Of a stretch of 64,000 nucleotides of DNA, positions 7,579 to 16,301 are shown piece after piece (position 1 is the stretch's first letter; every line of letters starts with the position of its first letter). Origin of the DNA: Chitinophagaceae bacterium (GTDB lineage Bacteria; Bacteroidota; Bacteroidia; Chitinophagales; Chitinophagaceae). The translations under genes were made by a program, and so were the position numbers. The notes under the pieces were generated by a model. That model searched no databases. It worked only from the letters and a program-made list of their open reading frames with translations, and had not been told where the DNA came from. Location: the NCBI GenBank assembly GCA_024508725.1, contig JANINS010000004.1, forward strand, positions 390,163 through 454,162, written 5' to 3'.

Positions 7579-8940
7579 ATGACATTATTAGCAATTGATT
7601 GGTCAGGAGTAGGAATTCAAACGCTGTATTTTATCATGGCGTTTTCGATATTGGTGGTGTTGCATGAGATGGGGCATTTTCTTCCTGCAAAATGGTTTAA
7701 ATGCAGGGTAGAGAAGTTCTATTTGTTTTTCAACCCATGGTTTAGTCTTGCCAAAAAGAAGATCGGAGAAACAGAATGGGGCTTAGGCTGGGTTCCGTTT
7801 GGTGGTTATGTAAAGATCAGCGGAATGGTAGATGAGAGCATGGATAAAGAGCAGTTAAAAAAACCTGCTGAACCTTATGAATTCAGGGCCAAACCAGCCT
7901 GGCAAAGGCTCATCATCATGTTGGGTGGTGTTACAGTGAATGTAATTCTTGCTATTGTAATATTTATCTTCATCACATGGGTATATGGTGATGAATACCT
8001 GCCACCACAAAATGCAAAAAATGGTTTTGCCGTTGATAGTTTAGGAACTGCAATGGGTTTGAAAGACGGAGACATCATTACAAAACTGGATGGTGTACCT
8101 GTTAAAGATGCTACTAAAATTCCGGTAGATATTATTACAAAAGAACCTAAACAACTTACTGTTTTAAGAAATGGACAAGAGCTTCAACTACCTGTTCCCC
8201 AAACATTGGTTCGTTCATTGAACGATAGCAAAGGAGCTGATTTTACTTTTCTTCGTTTTCCCGGTATCATCGAGGATTTTGGAAAAGAGTCAACAGCCTG
8301 GGAAGCTGGTTTGAGAAAGGGTGACCAGATCATCTCTGTTGATTCGATATTAACTCCTTACTCAGTAGACGTTCAACGTGTAACCCGTGCTAATAAAGGA
8401 AAGAAACTCAACTTTATTGTAAACAGAAACGGCCAGTTTGTTGCGTTGCCTGTGCAGGTGACCAATGAAGGAAAGATCGGTATCGCATTTCAAACAGATA
8501 TTAAGAAGTTAGGTTTTGAGACCGAAACGAAAAAGTACAGCTTCGCAGAATCAATTCCTGCAGGTTGGAACAAGTGCTGGAATACGTTGGGTAATTATGT
8601 TACCGGATTAAAGCATTTGTTCACTGGTAAAGCCAATCCGAACGAATCGTTAGGAAGTGTGATCAGCATTGGAAAGATATTTCCAAAAGAGTGGGGTGAG
8701 TGGGAAGCTTTCTGGAGGTTAACAGCCATCTTTTCAATTATTCTTGCATTCATGAACGTTTTACCAATACCTGCTTTGGATGGTGGTCATGCACTATTCA
8801 CTTTAGTAGAGATGATCACAGGTAAAAAACCAAGTGATAAGTTCATGGAATATGCACAGATGGTAGGAATGGTGTTGTTACTAGGTTTAATGGCTTATGC
8901 ACTTGGACTAGACTTCCTGCGTTTATTTAGAGGGAACTAG
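7579..8940 (+). CDS. rseP: RseP family site-2 intramembrane zinc protease
   Basis: Membrane metalloprotease of 453 residues that, in relatives, cuts anti-sigma factors or leftover signal peptides. The zinc-binding HEMGH (29-33) lies in the first transmembrane helix (ILVVLHEMGHFLPAKWF). The second membrane segment follows near residue 115 (LIIMLGGVTVNVILAIVIFIF). Two PDZ-like domains lie between about 150 and 310 (SLGTAMGLKDGDII, ESTAWEAGLRKGDQIISVDSI). The LDG motif with the third zinc ligand, NVLPIPALDGGHALF, is near residue 395, and a last helix ends the protein. All catalytic residues are present. The target here is unknown. Confidence 0.95.
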   Translation: MTLLAIDWSGVGIQTLYFIMAFSILVVLHEMGHFLPAKWFKCRVEKFYLFFNPWFSLAKKKIGETEWGLGWVPFGGYVKISGMVDESMDKEQLKKPAEPYEFRAKPAWQRLIIMLGGVTVNVILAIVIFIFITWVYGDEYLPPQNAKNGFAVDSLGTAMGLKDGDIITKLDGVPVKDATKIPVDIITKEPKQLTVLRNGQELQLPVPQTLVRSLNDSKGADFTFLRFPGIIEDFGKESTAWEAGLRKGDQIISVDSILTPYSVDVQRVTRANKGKKLNFIVNRNGQFVALPVQVTNEGKIGIAFQTDIKKLGFETETKKYSFAESIPAGWNKCWNTLGNYVTGLKHLFTGKANPNESLGSVISIGKIFPKEWGEWEAFWRLTAIFSIILAFMNVLPIPALDGGHALFTLVEMITGKKPSDKFMEYAQMVGMVLLLGLMAYALGLDFLRLFRGN

Positions 8941-9103
8941 TTTTGAGTTTATAGTTTTGAGTTTTTAGTTAAGCAGTTTAGAATTTGAAACTGTAGATGA
9001 AAAGCGAACATAAAGTACAAGAGTCACGCTAAAGACGTAATAAATGCGACGTAACGGAAGTTTAATTAACATTCTGTGGCTGGCATCCTGAAAATACATT
9101 GCA

Positions 9104-9111
9104 TAAATTTG
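9104..9111 (+). promoter_or_regulatory. -7 promoter box of ssrA
   Basis: TAAATTTG matches the Bacteroidota -7 consensus TAnnTTTG exactly and lies about 64 bp before the mature tmRNA 5' end. I see no clear TTG -33 element at the usual distance, so the call rests on the -7 box and position. Confidence 0.5.
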
Positions 9112-9174
9112 CAAACTAGTTCTTTGAAGTTTACCAACTGTAAACTTTAAACTGAAAACTAATAAACTACTCAT

Positions 9175-9548
9175 GGGGTCGTATTGGTTTTGACAGCATA
9201 AGTTGCGGTAGGTGTAAGCATGCAGTGCGTTGTTCAATTAGCACTTAAATCTGAATGTTCAAACTATAAATGGCAATACTCAGTATGCCATGGCTGCCTA
9301 ATCAGTGATTAAGTAGTCATTAGGGCCGTGTTGAGCCGGTTGTTCTGTTACCACGCTCCACCGCCGACTCAAAAAACAAACACAGAATGCTGCTATGGAA
9401 GGCTGTGACCATAGCTTAAGACCATCCAGCTAAGAAGATCATTGGTTTGCTCTGTTCCTGTGATTTTCCGACAAGCAATGCAGAGATAAGCATGTAGAAA
9501 GCTTATGGCAAATATGTTTGGACACCGGTTCGAATCCGGTCGGCTCCA
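9175..9548 (+). ncRNA. ssrA: transfer-messenger RNA (tmRNA)
   Basis: Rescues stalled ribosomes by acting first as alanyl-tRNA and then as a short message. The 5' end GGGGTCG (9175-9181) pairs with CGGCTCC (9541-9547) to form the acceptor stem, and a T-arm ACCGG-TTCGAAT-CCGGT precedes it at the 3' end. The 3' CCA is not encoded, so it must be added. The tag frame starts at GGC 9272 and reads GNTQYAMAA before TAA at 9299-9301; tags starting with Gly are usual in Bacteroidota. The seventh residue is Met where Leu (ALAA) is more common. The interior holds the expected GC-rich pseudoknot region (9320-9470). It is followed by a strong terminator. Confidence 0.95.
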
Positions 9549-9553
9549 CTTTT

Positions 9554-9586
9554 AGCCGCCTTAACTTTATTGAGGGCGGCTTTTTC
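9554..9586 (+). terminator. terminator of ssrA
   Basis: AGCCGCC (9554-9560) pairs with GGCGGCT (9575-9581), followed by TTTT. It begins six bases after the tmRNA discriminator base. Confidence 0.88.
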
Positions 9587-9696
9587 ATTTTGGGAGGAGT
9601 GTAAACATCAAACATCACTTCTCTTTTTCTTATACATTAATGTGCATTCTTAGCAATTAAGCTATATTTTGCACCGGTAAGGTCTAAAACACACCT

Positions 9697-10128
9697 ATGC
9701 TCCCTAAAGTTTTACTTATTGACGATGATATGGTTACCTGGGCTATCTGCGAAATGGTGTTGAACAAGACACAGTTTTGCGAACAGCTCGAAAAGCTTGG
9801 AAACGGTAAAGAAGGTATCGATTACTTCTCTTCATATTTTGAAAGAAAGAAAAAAGGAGAGACCGCTGTTACAGCACCTGATCTTATTTTACTGGATCTG
9901 AATATGCCTGTGATGGATGGATGGAATTTTCTGGAAGATTACATCCGTAAATATGCTGAACGCTTGCCACAAACCAGGATAGCGATCCTTTCTTCTACAG
10001 TAAATCCTGAAGATTTTATCAGAGCTCAGCGTTATCCCATCGTAATTGATTTCATCAATAAGCCCCTTACGATCGAGTTTGTAGAAGAGTTTAAAAATCA
10101 TGAGGCATTAAGGCAGTATTTTTCTTAA
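9697..10128 (+). CDS. single-domain response regulator (CheY-like)
   Basis: A 143-residue stand-alone receiver domain with no output domain. The acidic pocket is Asp9-Asp10-Asp11, the phosphoacceptor is Asp67 in LLDLNMPVMDG, the switch Ser/Thr lies in ILSSTV (98-102) and the conserved Lys is Lys122 in FINKPL, so it should be phosphorylatable. A loop of about ten residues (ERKKKGETAVTAP) between helix 2 and strand 3 is longer than in CheY. No histidine kinase is nearby, so the partner is encoded elsewhere. It is probably a signalling shuttle acting through protein contacts. It is transcribed alone after ssrA. Confidence 0.9.
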   Translation: MLPKVLLIDDDMVTWAICEMVLNKTQFCEQLEKLGNGKEGIDYFSSYFERKKKGETAVTAPDLILLDLNMPVMDGWNFLEDYIRKYAERLPQTRIAILSSTVNPEDFIRAQRYPIVIDFINKPLTIEFVEEFKNHEALRQYFS

Positions 10129-10167
10129 GCTGGTACGGATTTTAAGGTTGGTAGGCAAATATTTTGA

Positions 10168-10434
10168 ATGCAAACCGAACAGATCATAGGTATTGTTGCC
10201 GGCGTTTTAACCAGCAGTAGCATGCTTCCTCAACTTGTGAGGCTGATTAAAGAGAAAAAAGCTGACGCCATATCTCCGGTAATGCTTATTGTACTCATTT
10301 CAGGCGTTTCGCTTTGGACCTATTACGGCATTTTAAAAACCGATTGGCCCATCATCATTACCAATTTATTCTCATGTATCGTAAATATTACTTTATTGGT
10401 ATTAAGACAGGTCTATAGAAAGAAAGGCAGGTAG
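10168..10434 (+). CDS. SemiSWEET-type small membrane sugar transporter (PQ-loop)
   Basis: An 88-residue protein with three transmembrane helices, the size of a bacterial SemiSWEET, which works as a homodimer. Helix 1 carries the PQ motif in SSSMLPQLVRLIKEKKADAIS (about 16-36); helices 2 (VMLIVLISGVSLWTYYGIL) and 3 (IITNLFSCIVNITLLVLRQVY) follow, with the family's Trp and Asn near the middle of the pore. The C-terminus is basic (KKGR). Sugar transport is the known role of characterised members; the substrate here is not predictable. It lies 39 bp after the response regulator and may share its transcript. Confidence 0.85.
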   Translation: MQTEQIIGIVAGVLTSSSMLPQLVRLIKEKKADAISPVMLIVLISGVSLWTYYGILKTDWPIIITNLFSCIVNITLLVLRQVYRKKGR

Positions 10435-10462
10435 CCAGCTGTATTGCTGCTATGTAGCTTTC

Positions 10463-10482
10463 GTTGTGTCACTCACTTGTAC
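10463..10482 (+). repeat. dispersed intergenic element, perfect core
   Basis: GTTGTGTCACTCACTTGTAC, in the 98-bp gap between the SemiSWEET gene and the PaiB-like gene, preceded by a CAGCTG...TATGTAGC stretch like that in other copies. Confidence 0.88.
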
Positions 10483-10532
10483 TGTTGATACTTTATTGAG
10501 CATGATACCAGCCTGTTTTTTACCTTCGGCAC

Positions 10533-11162
10533 ATGTACAACCTCCCATACTTCCAGGAAAAAGATCAGCAACGAGTGCTGGAGTTTGTAAAAGCGCATCC
10601 CTTTACTTTTATCTGTGGTTGTGATGCTGAGAACAAGCCTGTAGCCACACAGATCCCTTGTTTTATCGAAGAAAGAGAAGGCCAATTGTATTTGAGTGGT
10701 CACATTATGAAGAATACAGATCACCATAAAGCATTTGCACAACATCCGAATGTTCTTGCTGTATTCACCGGTGCTCATACTTATGTAAGTGCAAGCTGGT
10801 ACAGCGATCCTCATACAGCCTCCACATGGAATTATATGAGTGTTCATGCCAAAGGAACCATGCGATTTTTAGACGAAGCTGCTTTGATGAAAGTTTTGAA
10901 ACATACAACCAATCATTTCGAGAATAACCCACACTCACCTGCAAATTTTGAACAGTTACCGGAAGATTATGTTGCAAAGCTGGCGAAAGCAATTGTGGCG
11001 TTTGAAGTAGAAGTTCATTCGCTGGAAAATGTTTTCAAACTCAGCCAGAATCGTGATAAGGAAAGCTATGAGAATATTATGCAGAAGTTGAATGATCAGG
11101 ATAACAATGCAAAGGAAATTGCCAACGAAATGAACACCAGAAAAGAAGAACTATTCAAATGA
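10533..11162 (+). CDS. PaiB-like FMN-binding negative regulator
   Basis: A 209-residue member of the PaiB / FMN-binding split-barrel family. Recognisable parts are the opening MYNLPYFQEKD, HPFTFICGCD.NKPVATQIPCF, LSGHIMKNTDHHKAF, TGAHTYVSASWYSDPHTASTWNYMSVHAKGTM and the C-terminal LENVFKLSQNRDKESYENI. In Bacillus, PaiB was named as a regulator of protease and sporulation genes, but the fold is that of FMN-binding oxidoreductases and the true activity is uncertain. No DNA-binding motif is evident. The end overlaps pyrF by four bases (ATGA), so the two are translationally coupled. Confidence 0.85.
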   Translation: MYNLPYFQEKDQQRVLEFVKAHPFTFICGCDAENKPVATQIPCFIEEREGQLYLSGHIMKNTDHHKAFAQHPNVLAVFTGAHTYVSASWYSDPHTASTWNYMSVHAKGTMRFLDEAALMKVLKHTTNHFENNPHSPANFEQLPEDYVAKLAKAIVAFEVEVHSLENVFKLSQNRDKESYENIMQKLNDQDNNAKEIANEMNTRKEELFK

Positions 11163-11965
11163 CCAGACAATTTTTAGTTGATCAGATAAAGCAAAAGCAA
11201 TCTTACTTATGTGTAGGATTGGATTCTGACATTACCAAACTGCCGCAACATCTGCAATCAAAACCTGGTGCAGTTTTTCAATTTAATAAAGCTATTATTG
11301 ATGCTACAAAAGATTTCTGCGTTAGTTATAAGATCAACACGGCTTTCTATGAATCGCAAGGACTGAAAGGCTGGGAAGCAATGGAGCAAACGGTGAACTA
11401 TATTCCATCAACGCATTTTAAAATTGCTGATGCAAAACGAGGTGATATTGGTAACACTTCTGCTCAATATGCAAAGGCATTTTTTGAAACGCTACCATTC
11501 GATGCAATAACAGTAGCGCCATATATGGGTGAAGATTCAATCAGGCCGTTTCTTGAATATGATGATAAATGGACGATCGTTCTGGGTTTAACTTCCAATA
11601 AAGGAGCAGCAGATTTTGAGCTGCAAAAAACGGGAGAGGAGTATTTATATGAAAAGGTATTGAGAACAGTGAGCAGTTGGGGCAATGCAAACAACCTGAT
11701 GTTTGTTGTAGGTGCAACACAGGCCATAGAACTGCAGAACATCCGTAAGATGATTCCCGATAATTTCTTACTGGTTCCCGGCGTTGGTGCACAAGGTGGA
11801 AGTCTTGAAGAAGTAAGTAAATATGGAATGAACAAAGATTGTGGTTTGTTGGTAAATGCAAGTCGTGCGGTGATATTTGCTTCAGATGGTGATGCTTTTG
11901 CTGAAGCAGCAGCGAAAGCAGCGAGAGATTATAATGATGAAATGAAGCAATATCTTTCTAAATAA
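11159..11965 (+). CDS. pyrF: orotidine-5'-phosphate decarboxylase
   Basis: Last step of de novo UMP synthesis: decarboxylation of OMP. The protein is 268 residues, of the longer type-2 subfamily. The catalytic Lys-Asp network is in FKIADAKRGDIGNTSAQYAKA; other conserved parts are CVGLDSD at the start, TVAPYMGEDSI, LGLTSNKGA and FLLVPGVGAQGGS, which binds phosphate. The start codon overlaps the stop of the PaiB-like gene, and the broken acetyltransferase gene starts four bases after the pyrF stop, so all three were probably one operon. Confidence 0.95.
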   Translation: MTRQFLVDQIKQKQSYLCVGLDSDITKLPQHLQSKPGAVFQFNKAIIDATKDFCVSYKINTAFYESQGLKGWEAMEQTVNYIPSTHFKIADAKRGDIGNTSAQYAKAFFETLPFDAITVAPYMGEDSIRPFLEYDDKWTIVLGLTSNKGAADFELQKTGEEYLYEKVLRTVSSWGNANNLMFVVGATQAIELQNIRKMIPDNFLLVPGVGAQGGSLEEVSKYGMNKDCGLLVNASRAVIFASDGDAFAEAAAKAARDYNDEMKQYLSK

Positions 11966-11969
11966 CACA

Positions 11970-12659
11970 GTGGAAACGCTTTTAGACAACCCGGTTTATC
12001 ATGCTCTAACCTCAGGTGATAATTCATTGAGTCACGGAGAAAATGTGGTGAAATACTTTGATGAATCAGTTTCGCCTTTTGCTGGTTTTCCCATCGATTA
12101 TAAAAGTGGTTTTGATGATCTGTACAATGAACTTCCTCCAGGCAGAAGAATTTTATATGCTTCGATAAATGAAATAGACGTTCCGTAGAATTGGCAATTG
12201 GCAGCTTATATCACAGGTTCGCAGTTTGTGTTTGAAGATCTGAATTATTCAGTTCAACCTTCGCAAATTCCTGTTCCACTAACTGATGAACATGCTGCAG
12301 AAATGGTGGCATTGGCAGCACTTAGGAAACCAGGTCCTTTCAATCTTCGCACAATAGATTTTGGATATTACTATGGTTTTTTTGAAGAAGGGAAACTGGT
12401 TGCCATGACTGGTCAGCGTTTGCATCCCGGCAATTATGCTGAAGTGAGTGCAGTGTGTACACATCCTGGCCACCTGGGAAAAGGTTATGCAACAGCTTTA
12501 TTACAACACCAGTTATTACTCATCTGCAAGCAAGAAAAGATGCCGTTCCTTCATGTGAGAGCTGATAATGAAAGAGCCATTGGTGTTTATGAAAGCCTTG
12601 GGTTTCGGTTACGTGGACCTATGCATTTCTATTTCATGAAAAGCAGGAAAACTGTTTAA
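11970..12659 (+). pseudogene. GNAT family N-acetyltransferase interrupted by an in-frame amber codon
   Basis: Two pieces in the same frame make one protein. The first (GTG at 11970 to TAG at 12186-12188) codes for 72 residues containing FDESVSPFAGFPIDY and LPPGRRILYA; the second codes, from just after the stop to 12659, for NWQLAAYITGSQFVFEDL and a GNAT fold with EVSAVCTHPGHLGKGYATALL (acetyl-CoA loop) and NERAIGVYESLGFR. From memory, intact relatives read through this point without a gap, so the change looks like a single base substitution creating TAG. A TTG at 12198 could restart the C-terminal part, which alone holds the acetyl-CoA site. It could be a true pseudogene, a split gene or a sequencing error. 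The 3' end overlaps the convergent cheB-like gene by four bases. Confidence 0.75.
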
Positions 12660-13246
12660 GCCCTTAACTCCTGCCTGAAGCTGAAAGAATATTTGTCAAT
12701 AAACTTTGCCAGCTTTTCAGGAGTATCCACCACATCAGGATGATCGAATTTGATTGCCGAAACAGGCATTCCGGTGAACTGGCTGCTGTTGGGATCTTCT
12801 ACCATTACAAATCCGCCATTTTCTTCAATTTGTTTGATGCCTTTTGTACCATCAGTTCCGGTTCCTGACATTACAATGCCGATTGCTCTTCTGCCAGCAT
12901 CTTCTGCTAAAGATGAAAAGAAGACATCTACTGCCCGGTTGATTCCGCTGTAATCCCGATCTAATAACTGAAACTTGTTATTTCGAATCTCCAGGTATTT
13001 TCCTTCGGGCAGCACATAAATATTTCCTGATTGAACGATCATTCCTGTTGCAATTCTCATTACCGGCATTGGAGAAATCCGGCTTAAAATGCTGTCGAGC
13101 TGGCTTTTATGATCTCGTAATAAGTGCATAACGATCACGAATGCAGCATCTTTCTGTTCAGGTAAAGCTGAAAAGAATTTCTGGAGTGATTCTAAGCCTC
13201 CGGCTGAAGCTCCGATTCCGACGATGATGTGATCGTAGTTTTTCAT
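12656..13246 (-). CDS. stand-alone CheB-type methylesterase domain protein
   Basis: A 196-residue protein consisting only of a CheB catalytic domain, without receiver domain. The catalytic Ser14 (GIGASAGG), His41 (VIVMHLLRDH) and Asp132 (SGTGTDGTKG) are all present. In chemotaxis, CheB removes methyl groups from receptor glutamates; many Bacteroidota carry such free-standing domains next to CheR or sensor kinases, but no CheR, receptor or kinase gene is in this window, so the substrate is unclear. The start at 13246 (MKNYDHIIVG) is good. The 3' end overlaps the broken acetyltransferase gene tail to tail. Confidence 0.88.
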   Translation of the reverse strand: MKNYDHIIVGIGASAGGLESLQKFFSALPEQKDAAFVIVMHLLRDHKSQLDSILSRISPMPVMRIATGMIVQSGNIYVLPEGKYLEIRNNKFQLLDRDYSGINRAVDVFFSSLAEDAGRRAIGIVMSGTGTDGTKGIKQIEENGGFVMVEDPNSSQFTGMPVSAIKFDHPDVVDTPEKLAKFIDKYSFSFRQELRA

Positions 13247-13334
13247 GGTTGGTTTAATCGTATCCAGAAACGTACCGAACAGCTGTAATGAACATTATCT
13301 TTGATTGGAATCGTAGCCGAATAGCGATAAGAAC

Positions 13335-13354
13335 GTACAAGTGAGTGGCACAAC
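13335..13354 (-). repeat. dispersed intergenic element
   Basis: On the minus strand GTTGTGCCACTCACTTGTAC (one change from the core), then GTTC. It lies in the 251-bp divergent gap between the cheB-like gene and rpsO. Confidence 0.85.
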
Positions 13355-13431
13355 AGGAGCTTTATAGTGATTCTTAAGCTGGTTAACCAAAAAATCTTAG
13401 CTCATCAGCTTCAATTCTGAGCATTTTCCCC

Positions 13432-13439
13432 TACTTTTG
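13432..13439 (+). promoter_or_regulatory. -7 promoter box of rpsO
   Basis: TACTTTTG matches TAnnTTTG, 58 bp before the rpsO start codon, followed by GCCGCC as in the ccmE promoter. No clear -33 TTG is present at the right distance. Confidence 0.55.
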
Positions 13440-13497
13440 CCGCCACATAAAAAGATAAAAACGAAGTGGGAGTGGTTCCCACAAAAAATTGTAAGAA

Positions 13498-13767
13498 ATG
13501 CCTTTAACAACTGAAAAGAAGCAGAACATTTTTAAAGAACATGGTGGAAGCGTTAAAAACACTGGCTCTATCGAAGGCCAGATCGCTTTATTAACTGAGC
13601 GTATCGCCCACATTTCCAAACATTTACAGGCAAACAAAAAAGATTTCTCTACCCACAGAGGATTGATGCAACTGGTTGGTCAGCGTAAAAGATTACTGAC
13701 TTACATGCAAAAGCACAACCTGCAAGGTTACCGTGCATTGATCGAGAAACTGGGTCTAAGAAAATAA
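13498..13767 (+). CDS. rpsO: 30S ribosomal protein S15
   Basis: An 89-residue primary 16S rRNA-binding protein of the small subunit platform. Hallmarks are GSIEGQIALLTERIAHISKHLQ-type helix 2 (about 24-45), KDFSTHRGLMQLVGQRKRLLTYM (48-70) and the end YRALIEKLGLRK. Length is normal. It stands just upstream of pnp, the classic rpsO-pnp order, but here a terminator lies between them, so some pnp transcription may start or read through separately. Confidence 0.97.
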   Translation: MPLTTEKKQNIFKEHGGSVKNTGSIEGQIALLTERIAHISKHLQANKKDFSTHRGLMQLVGQRKRLLTYMQKHNLQGYRALIEKLGLRK

Positions 13768-13791
13768 ATTATACCAGTTATGTAAAAGCTG

Positions 13792-13830
13792 TTCCCAACA
13801 TGTATTTAATACGGTTGGGAATCGTTTTTT
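13792..13830 (+). terminator. terminator between rpsO and pnp
   Basis: TTCCCAAC (13792-13799) pairs with GTTGGGAA (13814-13821), followed by TCG and a run of six T. It is the only strong hairpin in the rpsO-pnp gap. Confidence 0.85.
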
Positions 13831-13914
13831 GTACCGGTACCTGTATCAGGAAAATTATTAACTACGGCTTTGCATTTGTCCCGCCTTTCGCACAGCCGTG
13901 CAAACAAGTGAATT

Positions 13915-16212
13915 ATGTTATCACAACCAATTAGTGTTTCATTCAACCTGAACGGTCAGGAAGTAACGATTGAAACCGGAAAACTTGCCCGTCAGGCAGA
14001 CGGAGCTGTAACAGTTCGCCAGGGAAACTGTATTTTACTCGCTACAGCAGTAGCCAACGCTGAACCAAAAGAAGGTCAGAGTTTCTTTCCTTTAACTGTA
14101 GATTATACTGAGAAGTTCGCTTCTGCAGGTCGTATTCCCGGGTCATTTTTTAAGAGAGAAGGAAGGCTGAGTGATTATGAAGTACTCATTAGCCGTTTGA
14201 TCGATAGAGCACTTCGACCTTTGTTCCCTGAAGATTATTTCTGTGATGTTCAGGTACTGGTTACTTTGATCTCCAGCGATCCTGAGGTTATGCCTGATGC
14301 ATTGGCTTGCCTTGCAGCTTCTGCAGCGTTAGCAGTATCGGATATTCCTATCAAAGAAATGCTTTCTGAAGTACGTGTTGCAAGAATTGATGGCAACATG
14401 GTAGTAAATCCTAAGAGAAGTGAACTGGCTAACGCCGATATGGATTTCATCATCGCAGCTACAGAAAAGAACCTGATGATGGTGGAAGGTGAAAGTAAAG
14501 AGTGCCAGGAAGAAGATTTAGTGAAAGCCCTGGAAATTGCTCACGAAGCGATCAGGATGCAGATCAAAGCTCAACAAGAATTGAGAGATAAGAAGGGTGT
14601 TACCGGTAAAAGAGATTACAAGAAGCCTGAGTTAGATGAGGCTTTGAAGAATGTAGTTGATTCATTTGCGAAAGATAAACTATACACGATCGCTACCAGC
14701 AAAAGTGCCAAGCATGACAGAAGTGATGCTTTCAAAACACTGAAAGAGGAATTAGTTGCAAGCCTTGGTGAAGAAGCTGAAGACGCACAAAAGAAATTAG
14801 CTGTTAAGTATCTCGAAGATCTGCAGTGGGAAGTTGTTCGTAATATGATCCTCGACGACAGAACTCGTTTGGATGGTCGTAAGTTGGATGAGATTCGTCC
14901 GCTGGCAATGGAAACAGACGTACTTCCTTCACCACACGGTTCTGCATTATTTACAAGAGGAGAAACACAATCACTCACTACGGTAACGTTAGGTACTCCG
15001 TTAGATGAGTTGCTCGTAGAAAGTGCAGCAACATCAGAATATTCTAAGTTCATCCTTCACTATAATTTCCCTCCATTCTCAACTGGTGAAGTAAAGCCAA
15101 TGAGAGGTCCGGGAAGAAGAGAAGTTGGTCATGGTAACCTGGCTATGCGTTCTTTAAGACAAATGGCACCAGGTAAAGATTACGCTTACACCATTCGTAT
15201 TGTTTCTGATATTCTGGAAAGTAACGGTTCTTCTTCAATGGCTACTGTTTGTGCAGGTTCTCTTGCATTGATGGATGCCGGTGTTCCAATGCCAAAGCAT
15301 GTAAGCGGAATTGCAATGGGATTGATCACAAGAGGAACTGATAATAAGTATGCCATCCTTTCTGACATCCTTGGTGATGAAGATCACCTTGGTGATATGG
15401 ATTTTAAAGTAACAGGTACAAGAGATGGTATTTGTGGTGTGCAGATGGACATCAAGATCGACGGACTGAGTATGGAAGTGATGAGAGAAGCACTAAACCA
15501 GGCTAAAGCCGGAAGATTGCACATTCTTGATGCAATGTACCAGTGCCAGCCTGAAGCAAGACCTGAAGTGAAGCCACATACACCAAGAATGGAGAAACTC
15601 ATCATCGATAAAGAATTCATCGGTGCTGTGATCGGGCCACAAGGTAAAGTGATTCAAGAGATCCAGAGAGAAACCGGAACTACGATCAATATTGAAGAAG
15701 TAGGTGCAACAGGTGAAGTGAGCATCTTCGCTACTGAAAAAGAGAGCTTGCAAAAAGCGATCGATTGGGTAAGAGGTCTTACCGCAGTACCTGAAGTTGG
15801 TTCTGTTTATGAAGGAACAGTAAAGTCGATCAAAGAATTTGGTGCATTCGTTGAATTCTTACCAAAGAAAGAAGGTCTGTTGCATATCTCAGAGATCAGC
15901 TGGAAGCGTTTGAATACAATGGAAGGTGTGTTGAATGATGGTGATAAAGTGAAAGTGAAGTTGATTGGTATTGATCAGAAGACCGGTAAGTTTAAACTCA
16001 GTCGTAAGGCGTTAATGCCAAAGCCTGAAGGTTATGTTGAAAGACCTGAAAGACCAGAAGGTGATCGTCCACAAAGAAGAGATGGCGACAGAGGTGAAAG
16101 ACCTCAGCGTAGAGAAGGAGAGAAGCCAAGGTTTGAAAAGCCGAGAAGAGAAAGTGGTGAACAACCTCAACCTCAACAAGGTGATGAGGGAATGACTCAA
16201 CAACCTGAATAA
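13915..16212 (+). CDS. pnp: polyribonucleotide nucleotidyltransferase (PNPase)
   Basis: Phosphorolytic 3'-5' exoribonuclease of RNA turnover, a homotrimer in the cytoplasm. The 765 residues carry two RNase PH domains (about 5-215 and 315-540; VDYTEKFASAGRIPGSFFKREGR and NFPPFSTGEVKPMRGPGRREVGHGNLA), an intervening helical domain, a KH domain (about 560-620, DKEFIGAVIGPQGKVIQEIQ) and an S1 domain (about 630-700, VGSVYEGTVKSIKEFGAFVEFLP). The last 60 residues are a charged tail rich in Arg, Glu and Pro with repeated RPE/RRDGDR words, common in this phylum and probably disordered. ATG at 13915 is the first codon of the first PH domain. Confidence 0.97.
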   Translation: MLSQPISVSFNLNGQEVTIETGKLARQADGAVTVRQGNCILLATAVANAEPKEGQSFFPLTVDYTEKFASAGRIPGSFFKREGRLSDYEVLISRLIDRALRPLFPEDYFCDVQVLVTLISSDPEVMPDALACLAASAALAVSDIPIKEMLSEVRVARIDGNMVVNPKRSELANADMDFIIAATEKNLMMVEGESKECQEEDLVKALEIAHEAIRMQIKAQQELRDKKGVTGKRDYKKPELDEALKNVVDSFAKDKLYTIATSKSAKHDRSDAFKTLKEELVASLGEEAEDAQKKLAVKYLEDLQWEVVRNMILDDRTRLDGRKLDEIRPLAMETDVLPSPHGSALFTRGETQSLTTVTLGTPLDELLVESAATSEYSKFILHYNFPPFSTGEVKPMRGPGRREVGHGNLAMRSLRQMAPGKDYAYTIRIVSDILESNGSSSMATVCAGSLALMDAGVPMPKHVSGIAMGLITRGTDNKYAILSDILGDEDHLGDMDFKVTGTRDGICGVQMDIKIDGLSMEVMREALNQAKAGRLHILDAMYQCQPEARPEVKPHTPRMEKLIIDKEFIGAVIGPQGKVIQEIQRETGTTINIEEVGATGEVSIFATEKESLQKAIDWVRGLTAVPEVGSVYEGTVKSIKEFGAFVEFLPKKEGLLHISEISWKRLNTMEGVLNDGDKVKVKLIGIDQKTGKFKLSRKALMPKPEGYVERPERPEGDRPQRRDGDRGERPQRREGEKPRFEKPRRESGEQPQPQQGDEGMTQQPE

Positions 16213-16254
16213 ATCTCTCGCAGAGATCGCTGAATACACGGAATTGATAAAAAG

Positions 16255-16287
16255 AAAATGTCTCACTGTTTGGTGAGACATTTTTTA
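16255..16287. terminator. bidirectional terminator between pnp and the Gmad2 lipoprotein gene
   Basis: AAAATGTCTCAC (16255-16266) pairs with GTGAGACA plus T run (16273-16286) around TGTTTG. The A tract on one side and T tract on the other allow it to serve pnp on the plus strand and the convergent lipoprotein gene on the minus strand. Just upstream, 16220-16231 holds GCAGAGATCGCT, a word shared with the gap at 34422-34433. Confidence 0.85.
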
Positions 16288-16301
16288 TTTCTGAGACAGA
16301 A

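Noticed and set aside
12656-13246. Chemotaxis cluster around the CheB-like gene
   Set aside because: No other chemotaxis gene is in the window; the response regulator at 9.7 kb is a single-domain protein 2.5 kb away with unrelated genes between.
13431-13637. Small minus-strand frame over rpsO
   Set aside because: It lies mostly antisense to rpsO and has no protein-like pattern, so it is a shadow frame.
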